A stretch of 64,000 nt of DNA. Origin: Bartonella sp. ML70XJBT.G (GTDB lineage Bacteria > Pseudomonadota > Alphaproteobacteria > Rhizobiales > Rhizobiaceae). Below are positions 1 to 6,467 of the stretch, in pieces. The stretch spans positions 1-64,000 of the forward strand of contig NZ_JAQITA010000012.1 of the NCBI RefSeq assembly GCF_028618575.1. Direction: 5' to 3'. The translations under genes were made by a program, and so were the position numbers. The notes under the pieces are model-generated. The model had not been told where the DNA came from, made no database searches, and was given only the letters and a program-made list of their open reading frames with translations. The stretch's first letter is position 1. Each line of letters begins with the position of its first letter.

Positions 1-116
1 AGCGAAAATTTGTGAGCAGCGACAAAACAGCACGACAAGCACGCCTTAAACTCACCCTTACCGGTGGACCGGCGGCGCGGTCCATGGTGCGTGATTTTGG
101 CGCCGGCATATTGTGA
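1..116 (+). CDS. 3' end of a phage structural gene (partial)
   Basis: The frame whose codons begin at position 3 is open from the window edge to a TGA at 114-116 and encodes about 37 residues ending in DFGAGIL. It stops 12 bases before the tail-fibre start on the same strand, so it is the tail end of the preceding prophage gene. In P2-like phages the gene before the fibre is a baseplate/tail protein (J or I), but too little is present to assign the family. The call as a gene end rests on frame continuity and spacing. Confidence 0.5.
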   Translation, partial: RKFVSSDKTARQARLKLTLTGGPAARSMVRDFGAGIL

Positions 117-128
117 TAAAAGAAACAC

Positions 129-1475
129 ATGACAAAAATCAAAAAACTCGACATGGAATTGCCAAAAGAGGGACGTTTTATCAGTTCTGAATTTCCAATC
201 TTGCGGGAAAACTTAGGCAAAATTGATCAAGCACTTGCGGATATTGAGGAAAAGGTAGACGAAAAAGCACCTTTAAAACACACGCACACAATCAGTGATG
301 TGACGGGTTTAGAAAGCGCCCTTAATGGCAAGATGGCAGCCGATAAAACCTTCACCTTTGCTGATTTAAGCGATATCGAGGGGGCAAAAGATGCTGCCAA
401 TAATTATGTTCTTTACAAATCAAGCAATAATAATTTTACCTTTGGCAGTGCTGTATCTTTGCTTGGTTCTCATCAACATAAGATTGAAGATATCGTGGGG
501 CTTGATAAATTTAGAGCCAAGCTTAATGAAGACCTCACAGCCTATGGTCGCCTAAAACAAGCCAATGAATGGCAAAGTTATAATAAGTTTACCGGCAAAG
601 TCACTATGAGTGGTGGCTTAGAACTGTTGGGAAACACATCATTGAATATTACCCATAATAACAAAGTGATCACTAACTTAAGTACAAGCGGAAGCTCGCT
701 TAAAGGACCTTTAAAAGTCGATGGAGATCTTGTTTATACGAAATCAGAAATAGATATTCTCAAGCAGGAAATTAAAAACATCAAAAAAGATTTGATTAAT
801 AAACTCATTATTGCCGATGCTGAATTGCTCTATACGCAAGATGGGAAAATTGAATGGCCCGATTGGGTTACGGATAAAACCAAAGTCGAAATTACAGCCT
901 GGGGTGGTGGCGGTAGTGGTGGTTGCTCTTGGTCTTATTGCTTAGGCGGCGGCGGAGGAGGAGGAGGTTGTTCCGTTTGGTATGGCTATAAAGCCAGTTT
1001 AAAAGGTCATGAAGATATCACAATTGGTAAGGGTGGAACTTCTGTTGTAAAGCATGGTGCGACAGGAAACTCTGGAGGAACAACAATCATTGGAAAAAAT
1101 TTTATTACCGCTACAGGAGGAAAAGGTGGAGGTGGAGCTTATTATTACAATTCATCTAATTACTCTTCAGGTTCTGGTGGTTCTGGAGGAGTTGGCGGGA
1201 ACTTTGGTTGGACAACAGATGGTCTCTTAGGACTTGCCAAAGGCGGAAATGGTTATGCTGGGACGAGTGGAATTAATGCAGAAATGAGTGGTAACGGAGG
1301 TGATGCTGGGGGAGATACATCAAGGGGTGGTGGTGGAGGAACGGGAGATGGTTACCATACTTCAGGAAAAGCAGGGCGTGGTTTTGGAGGTGGAGGTGCT
1401 GGTGCTAACGGGGATGGGTATTACAGCGGTGCTGGAGCTGATGGTGCTGTTCTTATAAGATTATGGAAAGAATGA
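129..1475 (+). CDS. Phage tail fibre with glycine-rich receptor-binding tip
   Basis: This 448-residue protein is probably the prophage tail fibre. The N-terminal half has two repeats typical of phage tail-fibre repeats: HTHTISDVTGLESALNGK near residue 52 and a second starting HQHKIEDIVGL near residue 116. A charged helical stretch around residues 205-225 follows. From about residue 257 (AWGGGGSGG) to the end, the chain is dominated by glycine runs broken by aromatic and polar residues, and it closes with DGAVLIRLWKE, an ending common in glycine-rich fibre tips. Such tips can form polyglycine sandwiches that contact the host surface; the target here is unknown. No tail-fibre chaperone gene follows. 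Confidence 0.8.
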   Translation: MTKIKKLDMELPKEGRFISSEFPILRENLGKIDQALADIEEKVDEKAPLKHTHTISDVTGLESALNGKMAADKTFTFADLSDIEGAKDAANNYVLYKSSNNNFTFGSAVSLLGSHQHKIEDIVGLDKFRAKLNEDLTAYGRLKQANEWQSYNKFTGKVTMSGGLELLGNTSLNITHNNKVITNLSTSGSSLKGPLKVDGDLVYTKSEIDILKQEIKNIKKDLINKLIIADAELLYTQDGKIEWPDWVTDKTKVEITAWGGGGSGGCSWSYCLGGGGGGGGCSVWYGYKASLKGHEDITIGKGGTSVVKHGATGNSGGTTIIGKNFITATGGKGGGGAYYYNSSNYSSGSGGSGGVGGNFGWTTDGLLGLAKGGNGYAGTSGINAEMSGNGGDAGGDTSRGGGGGTGDGYHTSGKAGRGFGGGGAGANGDGYYSGAGADGAVLIRLWKE

Positions 1476-1590
1476 ATAATTTATGCACTTATAACTTATA
1501 AAAAAGTGATACGCTTAAACGGACAATTGTTGTCTGATAGCTTATAAACTGTATAGTTTCTTTTTTATAAAAGTTTTTTTAAAATTCTTT

Positions 1591-1618
1591 TAAAGCCCTT
1601 TGAAAGAGCTTTTTTTGA
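1591..1618 (+). terminator. Weak terminator-like hairpin after the tail fibre
   Basis: A short GC-containing inverted repeat (GCCCTTT / AAAGAGC with one mismatch and a minimal loop) is followed by seven T residues, about 120 bases beyond the tail-fibre stop. It would end the fibre transcript on the plus strand. The stem is short, so the call is tentative. Confidence 0.35.
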
Positions 1619-1686
1619 TTGACACTGTCAGTCTTATGAAGCATGATGATGGTTGTTATTGTCTCTTCATTGATTTGGAGAGCAAA

Positions 1687-1934
1687 ATGGCAATAGAATT
1701 TAAACTTCGTATTCGCTTTATTAAGAATGGCAAGGAATCTGAGTTTTTAGCAATATTTGATCAGACAGCCTTTGATGTGGTTGTAAAATCCTTGATGTTG
1801 ACGTGCAAATTTATCCCCTCCATGCACCTATTCTTCTCTTTACGCATGAGATGGAGAAACAGGATAGTGTTCTGTTTCATAAGCTTCAATTAACAAAACA
1901 AGAGTTTTCATTCTATCAAATTCTGGAGTATTAA
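1687..1934 (+). pseudogene. Small unknown ORF, apparently frameshifted
   Basis: An ATG at 1687 has a good ribosome-binding site (GGAG, 1676-1679 region) and reads MAIEFKLRIRFIKNGKESEF and onward. Near 1792 the frame turns into atypical sequence, while the -1 frame continues plausibly (DVDVQIYPLHAPILLFTHEM and onward) to a TAA at 1932-1934. The simplest reading is a single-base deletion in a gene of about 82 codons. I do not recognise the family. Its last third is antisense to the HigA-like fragment at 1840-2019, so one of the two readings may be accidental. Confidence 0.35.
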
Positions 1935-2019
1935 CTTCTGGCTGATTGTCAAACATTGCAGATACAATTTCTAAGGCTTTTTGATAATCTTTCTCAGTGC
2001 GAATGGGCTTGATGTTCAT
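1840..2019 (-). pseudogene. Truncated HigA-type antitoxin (COG5499-like N-terminus)
   Basis: This 59-residue minus-strand frame starts with ATG at 2019 (MNIKPIRTEKDYQKALEIV) and contains TPEFDRMKTLVLLIEAYE and HYPV. This is the characteristic N-terminal half of COG5499 HigA antitoxins, which normally continue into a helix-turn-helix DNA-binding half. Here translation stops at TAA (1840-1842) straight after the N-terminal part, so the DNA-binding region is missing. No HigB toxin lies upstream on this strand, so it is an orphan remnant. Family recognition is from motif pattern only. Confidence 0.6.
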
Positions 2020-2106
2020 TTCTTAAATTTCTTTAAATTACACAGTATTATTGTGATACTATTGAAATTGTAATAGTTTTAAAATTAATTGCAAAGAAGA
2101 CTATCC

Positions 2107-2402
2107 ATGACCACACGTAATCCTAATCGCTGCCCTACTCATCCAGGAGAAGTTTTAGCAGAAATTATTCCTGAAACAGGCAAAACAAAATCAGAAATTG
2201 CGCAGATGCTTGGTATATCACGCCAACATCTCTACGATATTCTGAACGCAAAAAAAACTGTTTCTCCTGCTATTTCGGCTTGTCTTGGCAAAATGTTTGG
2301 TGATGGAGCTGCTATATGGTTACGTATGCAGCCAATTATGATGCGTGGCATGCTGAACGCGAAACAAATGTTAGCAAAGTTCCAACACTTCACGCTGTTT
2401 GA
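2107..2402 (+). pseudogene. higA: HigA/VapI-family antitoxin, frameshifted
   Basis: Starting at ATG 2107, the product begins MTTRNPNRCPTHPGEVLAEI and contains an XRE helix-turn-helix (IAQMLGISRQHLYDIL) followed by the family's MFGDGAAIWLRMQ segment. After CAG at 2329-2331 the zero frame leaves the family, but the -1 frame gives NYDAWHAERETNVSKVPTLHAV and a stop at 2400-2402. That is exactly the expected VapI/HigA C-terminus. One base has been lost (CAGGCC read here as CAGCC). Unrepaired, translation runs on to 2454 with an unrelated tail. No toxin gene precedes it. It belongs to the cargo between tail fibre and sheath. Confidence 0.75.
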
Positions 2403-2468
2403 CTTTGTGACTCAATCTCTAGAGACGATGTTTTCTGAAATACTAGATAAATAATGACATCCCCTGCT

Positions 2469-2720
2469 TTAAACATGGTCATCGCTATTCAAAATGTCAT
2501 CTAAACCACGATCTAAATCGTCTAATATATTTTGAGGTGCATCTGCATAGGAAAAAGACTGTGCGTGAGAGCGCGCTTTTATTAATTCATGATATAAATC
2601 AACAGGAAGCATAATGATTTTTTCACGCCCTCGTTTCGTTAAAGCAACAGGCTTTGACATTGCTTCATCTAAAATATCGCCTGCCCCGCGATTTACATCT
2701 GTAAAACTATATTTTTTCAT
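2469..2720 (-). CDS. Phd/YefM-family antitoxin (orphan)
   Basis: This 83-residue protein has the N-terminal Phd/YefM fold signature: MKKYSFTDVNRGAGDILDEA followed by PVALTKRGREKIIMLPVDLYHEL. In that family the N-terminus is the DNA-binding dimer and the acidic C-terminus (here DDLDRGLDDILNSDDHV) neutralises the toxin. Toxin genes normally follow directly downstream, but below 2469 on this strand lies only the frameshifted higA in the opposite orientation, so it is an orphan. It is probably autoregulated through the palindromes just upstream (2742-2769). It may give incompatibility immunity or simply be left over. Confidence 0.8.
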   Translation of the reverse strand: MKKYSFTDVNRGAGDILDEAMSKPVALTKRGREKIIMLPVDLYHELIKARSHAQSFSYADAPQNILDDLDRGLDDILNSDDHV

Positions 2721-2741
2721 CAGTACAGCCCTTTAATAAAT

Positions 2742-2769
2742 AATACGTATTATACGTATAATATGTATT
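2742..2769 (-). promoter_or_regulatory. Palindromic operator cluster upstream of the Phd-like antitoxin
   Basis: Three related palindromes lie in tandem: AATACGTATT (2742-2751), TTATACGTATAA (2750-2761) and AATATGTATT (2760-2769). They sit 22-49 bases upstream of the antitoxin start, where Phd-family proteins bind short palindromes to repress their own promoters. The TATA-rich cores would also serve as a -10 region. Confidence 0.6.
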
Positions 2770-2844
2770 GCGTAAAGAGATTTTACAACGTACTGGAGAA
2801 CACTTTTGTAATTGGAATAAGCTTCTTTAAGGGAATCTACTAAA

Positions 2845-2872
2845 CTCTCCCCCACTTAGAAGCAGGGAAGAG
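2845..2872 (-). terminator. Hairpin at the end of antirepressor module 1
   Basis: On the minus strand an eight-pair stem (CTCTTCCC with GGGGAGAG, one wobble pair) encloses a twelve-base loop just past the stop of the 92-codon orf at 2889. The following T-run is weak. Similar CTCCCC/GGGGAG hairpins follow the related ends at 12654-12676 and 10500-10519. Confidence 0.5.
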
Positions 2873-2888
2873 AGGTTATGTTTTTTAA

Positions 2889-3167
2889 TTAAGCCGCTTT
2901 TGTGACAGAGCTTTCTAAACTCGGCTCGTAAGATTTTAATAAAGGCTCTATAATCGGAGGAGGTTTTAAAGTTCCAAAATGTGTAATCATTGCTAAAATT
3001 TTTAGTGCATTTGGGGTTTCATCTTGAAGCTTGAAAATTAAAGCTTTTTCTATCGCATCCATGGTTTCAATGAGAGTATTAAAAGCATTATCTTCAACAT
3101 CATCACGATCAGAAAACTGATACAACGCCATCCATAAATCGCATAAAAAATCAATACTGGTATTCAT
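2889..3167 (-). CDS. Antirepressor-associated protein of unknown function (module 1)
   Basis: This 92-residue protein starts at ATG 3167 (MNTSIDFLCDLWMALYQFSD), chosen for the strong GGAGG site just upstream. Its ATG overlaps the TGA of the antirepressor gene (ATGA), which implies translational coupling. The sequence is acidic and helical, with no signal peptide or membrane segment. I recognise no family. A close paralogue follows the second antirepressor copy (12695-12972), and the last codons of a third copy survive at 10438-10488, so it is a standard passenger of the antirepressor module. Confidence 0.65.
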   Translation of the reverse strand: MNTSIDFLCDLWMALYQFSDRDDVEDNAFNTLIETMDAIEKALIFKLQDETPNALKILAMITHFGTLKPPPIIEPLLKSYEPSLESSVTKAA

Positions 3168-3935
3168 TGTACACCTCCATGGATTTGTTCTCTTAAACAT
3201 GCCAAACCTCTTGAAGTGATTTTTGTTGAAGGCAGTACCTTTTCTGTCCCATCCGGTCTTTGAATGGTGATAGCAGGGCAATCCATAAAACCCTTCTTGA
3301 TTTTATCTTGATAAGGCAACAGAGGTGCCCCTGGAGCCCGTCGATACACCCAATCATGTTTACGCAAGTAATCAGTTAAGTCCTTTGGTCGTACCTCTAA
3401 CATCTTTGCTGCTTCAATAAGACCGAACAGCCCATCAGAACGCTTTAAGCCATCCAGAGCTTGTGCTTTTGGAGTTAGTTCTGCAATCACATGATCTTTC
3501 TGTTCGATTTGGCTCTGTAAGTGATTTAAAACACCAAGCAATGCTTCGGGTTTGGAGTAGTCAACTTGTAGAGCGGCTATATTCAACTTGTAGAGCGGCT
3601 ATATGTTGTGTTGCTACTTGTTTTAACTGTTTTTCACATTTGATAAAGTATTGACGTGCTTCATGTCCTCTATCATTACGCTCTATCATGGAAAGGTGTT
3701 TAGCCATATCTAAGATGAGGTAGTATTCTATGCTTGGGCGCCCACCTTTTTCTAAATTTTTAGAAAAACCTATAAAGTCTATATTTTCTCGAAAGTTACA
3801 TTCTTTAATACGATTTTTAATCCAGTCTGCAAACTTTGATGTAATTTCTAAAAACGCGTGTAAATCACGGGCATTAACTGTTTGAACAGTCTCTTGATCA
3901 ATGATTTGTTCTTTAATTTCTATAAGAGTGTTCAT
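3164..3935 (-). pseudogene. ant: Phage antirepressor (AntA + KilAC), copy 1, broken by a 22-bp tandem duplication
   Basis: Codons from ATG 3935 give the AntA-type N-terminal domain (MNTLIEIKEQIIDQETVQTV, then NARDLHAFLEITSKFADWI) to about residue 118. A second frame ending at 3164 gives the KilAC C-terminal domain (LFGLIEAAKMLEVRPKDLTD, GAPLLPYQDKIKKGFMDCPA). The frames separate at two perfect 22-base direct copies, 3561-3582 and 3583-3604; 22 is not a multiple of three. Removing one copy restores a single frame (KQVATQHIAALQV, then SKPEALLGVL) like intact copy 2. Phage antirepressors inactivate the CI-type repressor and promote induction. Expression is probably controlled by the structured leader upstream. 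Deletion by slippage could restore the gene. Confidence 0.85.
3561..3604. repeat. Perfect 22-bp tandem duplication inside ant copy 1
   Basis: Unit 3561-3582 begins TCAACTTGTAGAGCGGC and is repeated without change at 3583-3604. The paralogous gene at 12972-13700 lacks the duplication. It is the direct cause of the frameshift in ant copy 1 and looks recent, because no base differs between the units. Confidence 0.95.
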
Positions 3936-3940
3936 GATGA

Positions 3941-4014
3941 ACTCCTATGCAGTTAGACGTTTGTTAATGACACTCTAAAAAAGAGTGCCGGGCGCTAACA
4001 AACACGGTGCATAG
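3941..4014 (-). promoter_or_regulatory. RBS-sequestering hairpin in the ant copy 1 leader
   Basis: In the minus-strand transcript CTATGCA (4014-4008) pairs with TGCATAG (3951-3945), which runs into the ant Shine-Dalgarno AGGAGT (3946-3941). GTTTGTTA (4003-3996) pairs with TAACAAAC (3966-3959), and an inner CACTCT/AGAGTG hairpin caps the structure. The ant ATG is at 3935. The second ant leader changes both arms in a compensatory way (CTTGGTA/TACCAAG, GTTTCTTA/TAAGAAAC), which supports a real RNA stem. Confidence 0.8.
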
Positions 4015-4074
4015 TCCGTCGTTACGCTTTTCCCATAAGGGTATTGTATAGCGTAACTACACCCGACAAGAATC

Positions 4075-4104
4075 ATTATATGCGTGTAACACACAATGAG
4101 TCAA
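4075..4104 (-). promoter_or_regulatory. Candidate internal ant promoter, copy 1
   Basis: On the minus strand TTGACT (4104-4099) and TATAAT (4080-4075) are separated by 18 bases. The second leader keeps the same arrangement (TTGACT, 18 bases, TATAGT). The spacers contain imperfect inverted repeats that differ between copies and could be repressor operators. A transcript from here would start after the C4-like hairpins and begin close to their target TGTCGG. Confidence 0.6.
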
Positions 4105-4116
4105 AGCCTTTAATGT

Positions 4117-4178
4117 GCGGAGAAGAGATTGTGTCGGCAATCTACCCGCTATGCATTTAAGGTGTTTGTTAGGCACCT
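4117..4178 (-). ncRNA. C4-like antisense RNA, copy 1
   Basis: Read on the minus strand there are two hairpins. The first (4177-4161) has stem GGTG/CACC and loop CCTAACAAA. The second (4149-4117) has stems GCGG/CCGC and AGATTG/CAATCT with loop CCGACA. The first loop is complementary to the leader segment around 3995-4003 and the second to TGTCGG at 4068-4063. The linker TGCATAG (4155-4149) can pair with CTATGCA at 4014-4008. Two loops matching two sites upstream of an ant gene is the layout of the C4 antisense RNA of phages P1 and P7 (Rfam C4). The family call is by architecture; no covariance search was run. Confidence 0.7.
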
Positions 4179-4184
4179 GATTCG

Positions 4185-4212
4185 AAAATATACAGTACAG
4201 AAATAATGTCAA
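4185..4212 (-). promoter_or_regulatory. Candidate promoter of the C4-like RNA, copy 1
   Basis: A perfect -35 TTGACA (4212-4207 on the minus strand) is followed after 16 bases by TATTTT (4190-4185). Transcription would begin near 4178, exactly at the first C4-like hairpin. The second leader has TTGACA at the equivalent place. Confidence 0.55.
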
Positions 4213-4326
4213 GCATCTTTCGATAATTTTTTTATTTTTGGATGACGAGCTCTGAAAAACACAGCTCTTTACCTCTCATTTTTCCCATTCATTTTCATTC
4301 ACCCATCATTTAAAGGAGCATAAAGT

Positions 4327-5562
4327 ATGGCAACAGGTTTTCTACACGGTGTTGAAGTCGTTGAGGTTGACGACGGCACCCGTCCCCTTCGTGCAGTTCA
4401 GTCTGGCGTTATCGGAATTATCGGCACAGCACCCGATGCCGATGAACAAGCTTTTCCTCTTAACACACCCGTTTTGGTCGCAGGCTCTCTTTCACAAGCT
4501 GCAAAACTGGACAAAACAGGCAAACGACGCGGTACTTTACCCAATGCTCTTGATCTTATTTTCAAGCAAGTGGGAGCAATTGTTGTCGTCGTGCGCGTGA
4601 AAGAAGGTGACAACGAAAACGCAACACTCACCAACATTCTAGGCGGTGTGAACGAACATGGCGCCTATAAAGGTGTTCATGCTTTCATTGGAGCGCAATC
4701 TGTTGTGGGACAAACACCACGTATTCTGATTGCGCCAGGCTTTACCCATCAACGCCCTTCCAGTGTGAATATTGAAGGGAATGAAATGAGTGATAGCGCC
4801 AAAACTGAGATCAGTACAACATCTAATCCCGTTGCGGCAGAGTTGATTGGCATTGCCGAGCGTTTGCGCGCCATTGTGGTGATTGATGCCCCCAACACAA
4901 CAGATGAAGCAGCCCTTAGTGCAGCAAAGGATTTTGATTCAAAACGCGCTATTCTCATTGATCCATTTGTAAAGGTCAATCGCAATGGCAAGATCTTAGA
5001 AGAGCCAGCAAGTGCAGCGGTTGCTGGAGTCATTGCTAAAACGGATTTTGCCAATGGCTTTTGGCATTCTCCTTCCAATAAAGTGATCAATGGAATTGTA
5101 GGAACTGCGCGCCCAATTGATTTTTCCATTGGTGATCGCGCAAGCCGCGCTAATCTTCTAAACGAACAAAACATCACAACCATCATCCGTGAAAACGGCT
5201 ATCGCCTCTGGGGTAATCGCACACTTTCAAGCGATACAAAATTTGCCTTTTTATCGGTGGTACGCACTGCAGATATGATTAATGATGCCATTTTGCGCGG
5301 ACATCTATGGGCAATCGACCGCAATATCAAAAAGACTTATCTGAATGATGTGAGTGAAAGCGTCAATGCTTATTTGCGTGATTTAAAAGCACAAGGCGCC
5401 ATTCTTGGTGGACGCTGTACACCAGATCTAGAACTTAACACAGCAAGTGCCATTGGAGACGGCAGAGTCTATTTCAATGTGGAATTCACACCAACAACAC
5501 CCGCAGAACACATCACCTTCCGTTCACAAATCATCAATGATTACCTAGAGGAGATCTTTTAA
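4327..5562 (+). CDS. FI: Contractile tail sheath protein (P2 FI-like)
   Basis: The 411-residue product is the tail sheath that polymerises around the tube and contracts to drive it into the host envelope. The start is fixed by AAAGGAG a few bases before ATG. The protein shows the Phage_sheath pattern: an N-terminal LHGVEVVEVDDGTRPL, a central RAILIDPF strand region, and the family's C-terminal segment RVYFNVEFTPTTPAEHITF followed by INDYLEEIF. Length matches P2 FI (about 396). Its stop TAA overlaps the tube-gene ATG by one base, so the two are co-translated. No lesion is visible. Confidence 0.92.
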   Translation: MATGFLHGVEVVEVDDGTRPLRAVQSGVIGIIGTAPDADEQAFPLNTPVLVAGSLSQAAKLDKTGKRRGTLPNALDLIFKQVGAIVVVVRVKEGDNENATLTNILGGVNEHGAYKGVHAFIGAQSVVGQTPRILIAPGFTHQRPSSVNIEGNEMSDSAKTEISTTSNPVAAELIGIAERLRAIVVIDAPNTTDEAALSAAKDFDSKRAILIDPFVKVNRNGKILEEPASAAVAGVIAKTDFANGFWHSPSNKVINGIVGTARPIDFSIGDRASRANLLNEQNITTIIRENGYRLWGNRTLSSDTKFAFLSVVRTADMINDAILRGHLWAIDRNIKKTYLNDVSESVNAYLRDLKAQGAILGGRCTPDLELNTASAIGDGRVYFNVEFTPTTPAEHITFRSQIINDYLEEIF

Positions 5563-6068
5563 TGACTGTCCCCGTTTTACCAAGAGTTCTGAAATATTTT
5601 AACATTTTTGTCGATGGTATTCCCTATCAAGCAAAGTGTGAAAGCGTCACCCTACCGAATTTGAACTTGACCGTTGAAAGTTATCGCGGCGGTGGCATGG
5701 ATAGCGCCATTGAAGTTAATCTTGGTCTTGAAACCCTCATCCTCACCATGACCATTTCTGACTGCTCTCCAGAATTAATGGCGCTGTTGGGACGCACAGA
5801 TCTCGACATCTCACTGCGCAGTTCAATGCAAGCGCAAGGAACACCCGCAGAAGGGGTTATCATTACCATGAGAGGACTTTGCAAAGGCTTTGAAATGGCA
5901 GAATGGCAACCAGGAAGCAAGGCAACATCCACAGCTACATTCACATTGCAATATTTCAAATATGTTCAGAAAGACGTTGAAATCGTTGAGATAGACGTCC
6001 TCAATCTCATCAGAAAATTCAATGGTGTCAATCAACTCGCAGACCATAGAGAAATTTTAGGATTATAA
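5562..6068 (+). CDS. FII: Major tail tube protein (P2 FII-like)
   Basis: This 168-residue protein matches the P2 FII family in length, order and pattern: it begins MTVPVLPRVLKYFNIFVDGI, has ESYRGGGMDSAIEVNLGLE near residue 38, and contains LRSSMQAQGTPAEGVIITMR. The family forms stacked rings making the inner tube through which DNA passes. It follows the sheath gene with a one-base overlap and precedes E by one base. It looks intact. Confidence 0.92.
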   Translation: MTVPVLPRVLKYFNIFVDGIPYQAKCESVTLPNLNLTVESYRGGGMDSAIEVNLGLETLILTMTISDCSPELMALLGRTDLDISLRSSMQAQGTPAEGVIITMRGLCKGFEMAEWQPGSKATSTATFTLQYFKYVQKDVEIVEIDVLNLIRKFNGVNQLADHREILGL

Positions 6069-6069
6069 A

Positions 6070-6354
6070 ATGACTATACAACAAAGAGTTACCCATCAAT
6101 TGCTTGTTCCTATTACATTTGAAGGAAAAGAACATAACGAAATCACCTTAAACCGCCCCAAAACAAAAGATTTGCAAGCCATCGACAAAATAGAAGGCAT
6201 AGAGCAAACAATCGCTATGATCGCACGTCTTTCTGGATGGCCGCATGAGGCGATCAGTGAACTCGATATCAATGATCTCTCAAACATTGGAGAGATTTTG
6301 GAATCTTTTATCAAACGGCGGGAAACCTCGATTGGGAAACCGCCGCTAAACTGA
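6070..6354 (+). CDS. E: Tail assembly protein E (P2 gpE-like)
   Basis: The 94-residue product belongs to the phage tail assembly chaperone family (P2 gpE type): ITFEGKEHNEITLNRPKTKD followed by a helical ARLSGWPHEAISELDINDL. These proteins act with the frameshift product E' to chaperone the tape measure while the tube assembles. Position between tube and tape measure fits P2 exactly. Its 3' end overlaps the E' frame (see 6306-6467). Confidence 0.85.
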   Translation: MTIQQRVTHQLLVPITFEGKEHNEITLNRPKTKDLQAIDKIEGIEQTIAMIARLSGWPHEAISELDINDLSNIGEILESFIKRRETSIGKPPLN

Positions 6355-6467
6355 TCGCCGATATTGCTATTGTGTTCCATTGGTCCCTTTCAGAGATGAT
6401 GGAAATGGAGCCACAAGAACTCATATTCTGGCGAAAACAAGCAGCAGAAAGGTATAAAACAAAATGA
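6306..6467 (+). CDS. E' (GpE-like) coding region in the -1 frame of E
   Basis: The -1 frame relative to E is open from 6276 and encodes WETAAKLIADIAIVFHWSLS and ELIFWRKQAAERYKTK before a TGA at 6465-6467. ADIAIVFHW and FWRKQAA match the P2 GpE' pattern (DIA.VFHWP...L..W...A). It has no start codon of its own in the expected place, so it is probably made as an E-E' fusion by -1 frameshifting, as in P2. The P2 slippery run of six T and a G is absent; the slip must fall between 6276 and 6352. The E' stop overlaps the tape-measure ATG (ATGA). The start given is nominal. Confidence 0.7.
   Translation, partial: FYQTAGNLDWETAAKLIADIAIVFHWSLSEMMEMEPQELIFWRKQAAERYKTK

Noticed and set aside
3463-3654. 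63-codon plus-strand frame across the ant copy 1 duplication
   Set aside because: It is antisense to ant; protein conservation with copy 2 supports the minus strand only.
3945-4177. Considered a CRISPR-like or generic repeat because GTTTGTTA and CTATGCA recur
   Set aside because: The elements occur in sense and antisense with hairpins and promoters; the C4-type antisense leader explains them better. No spacer-repeat periodicity exists anywhere in the window.
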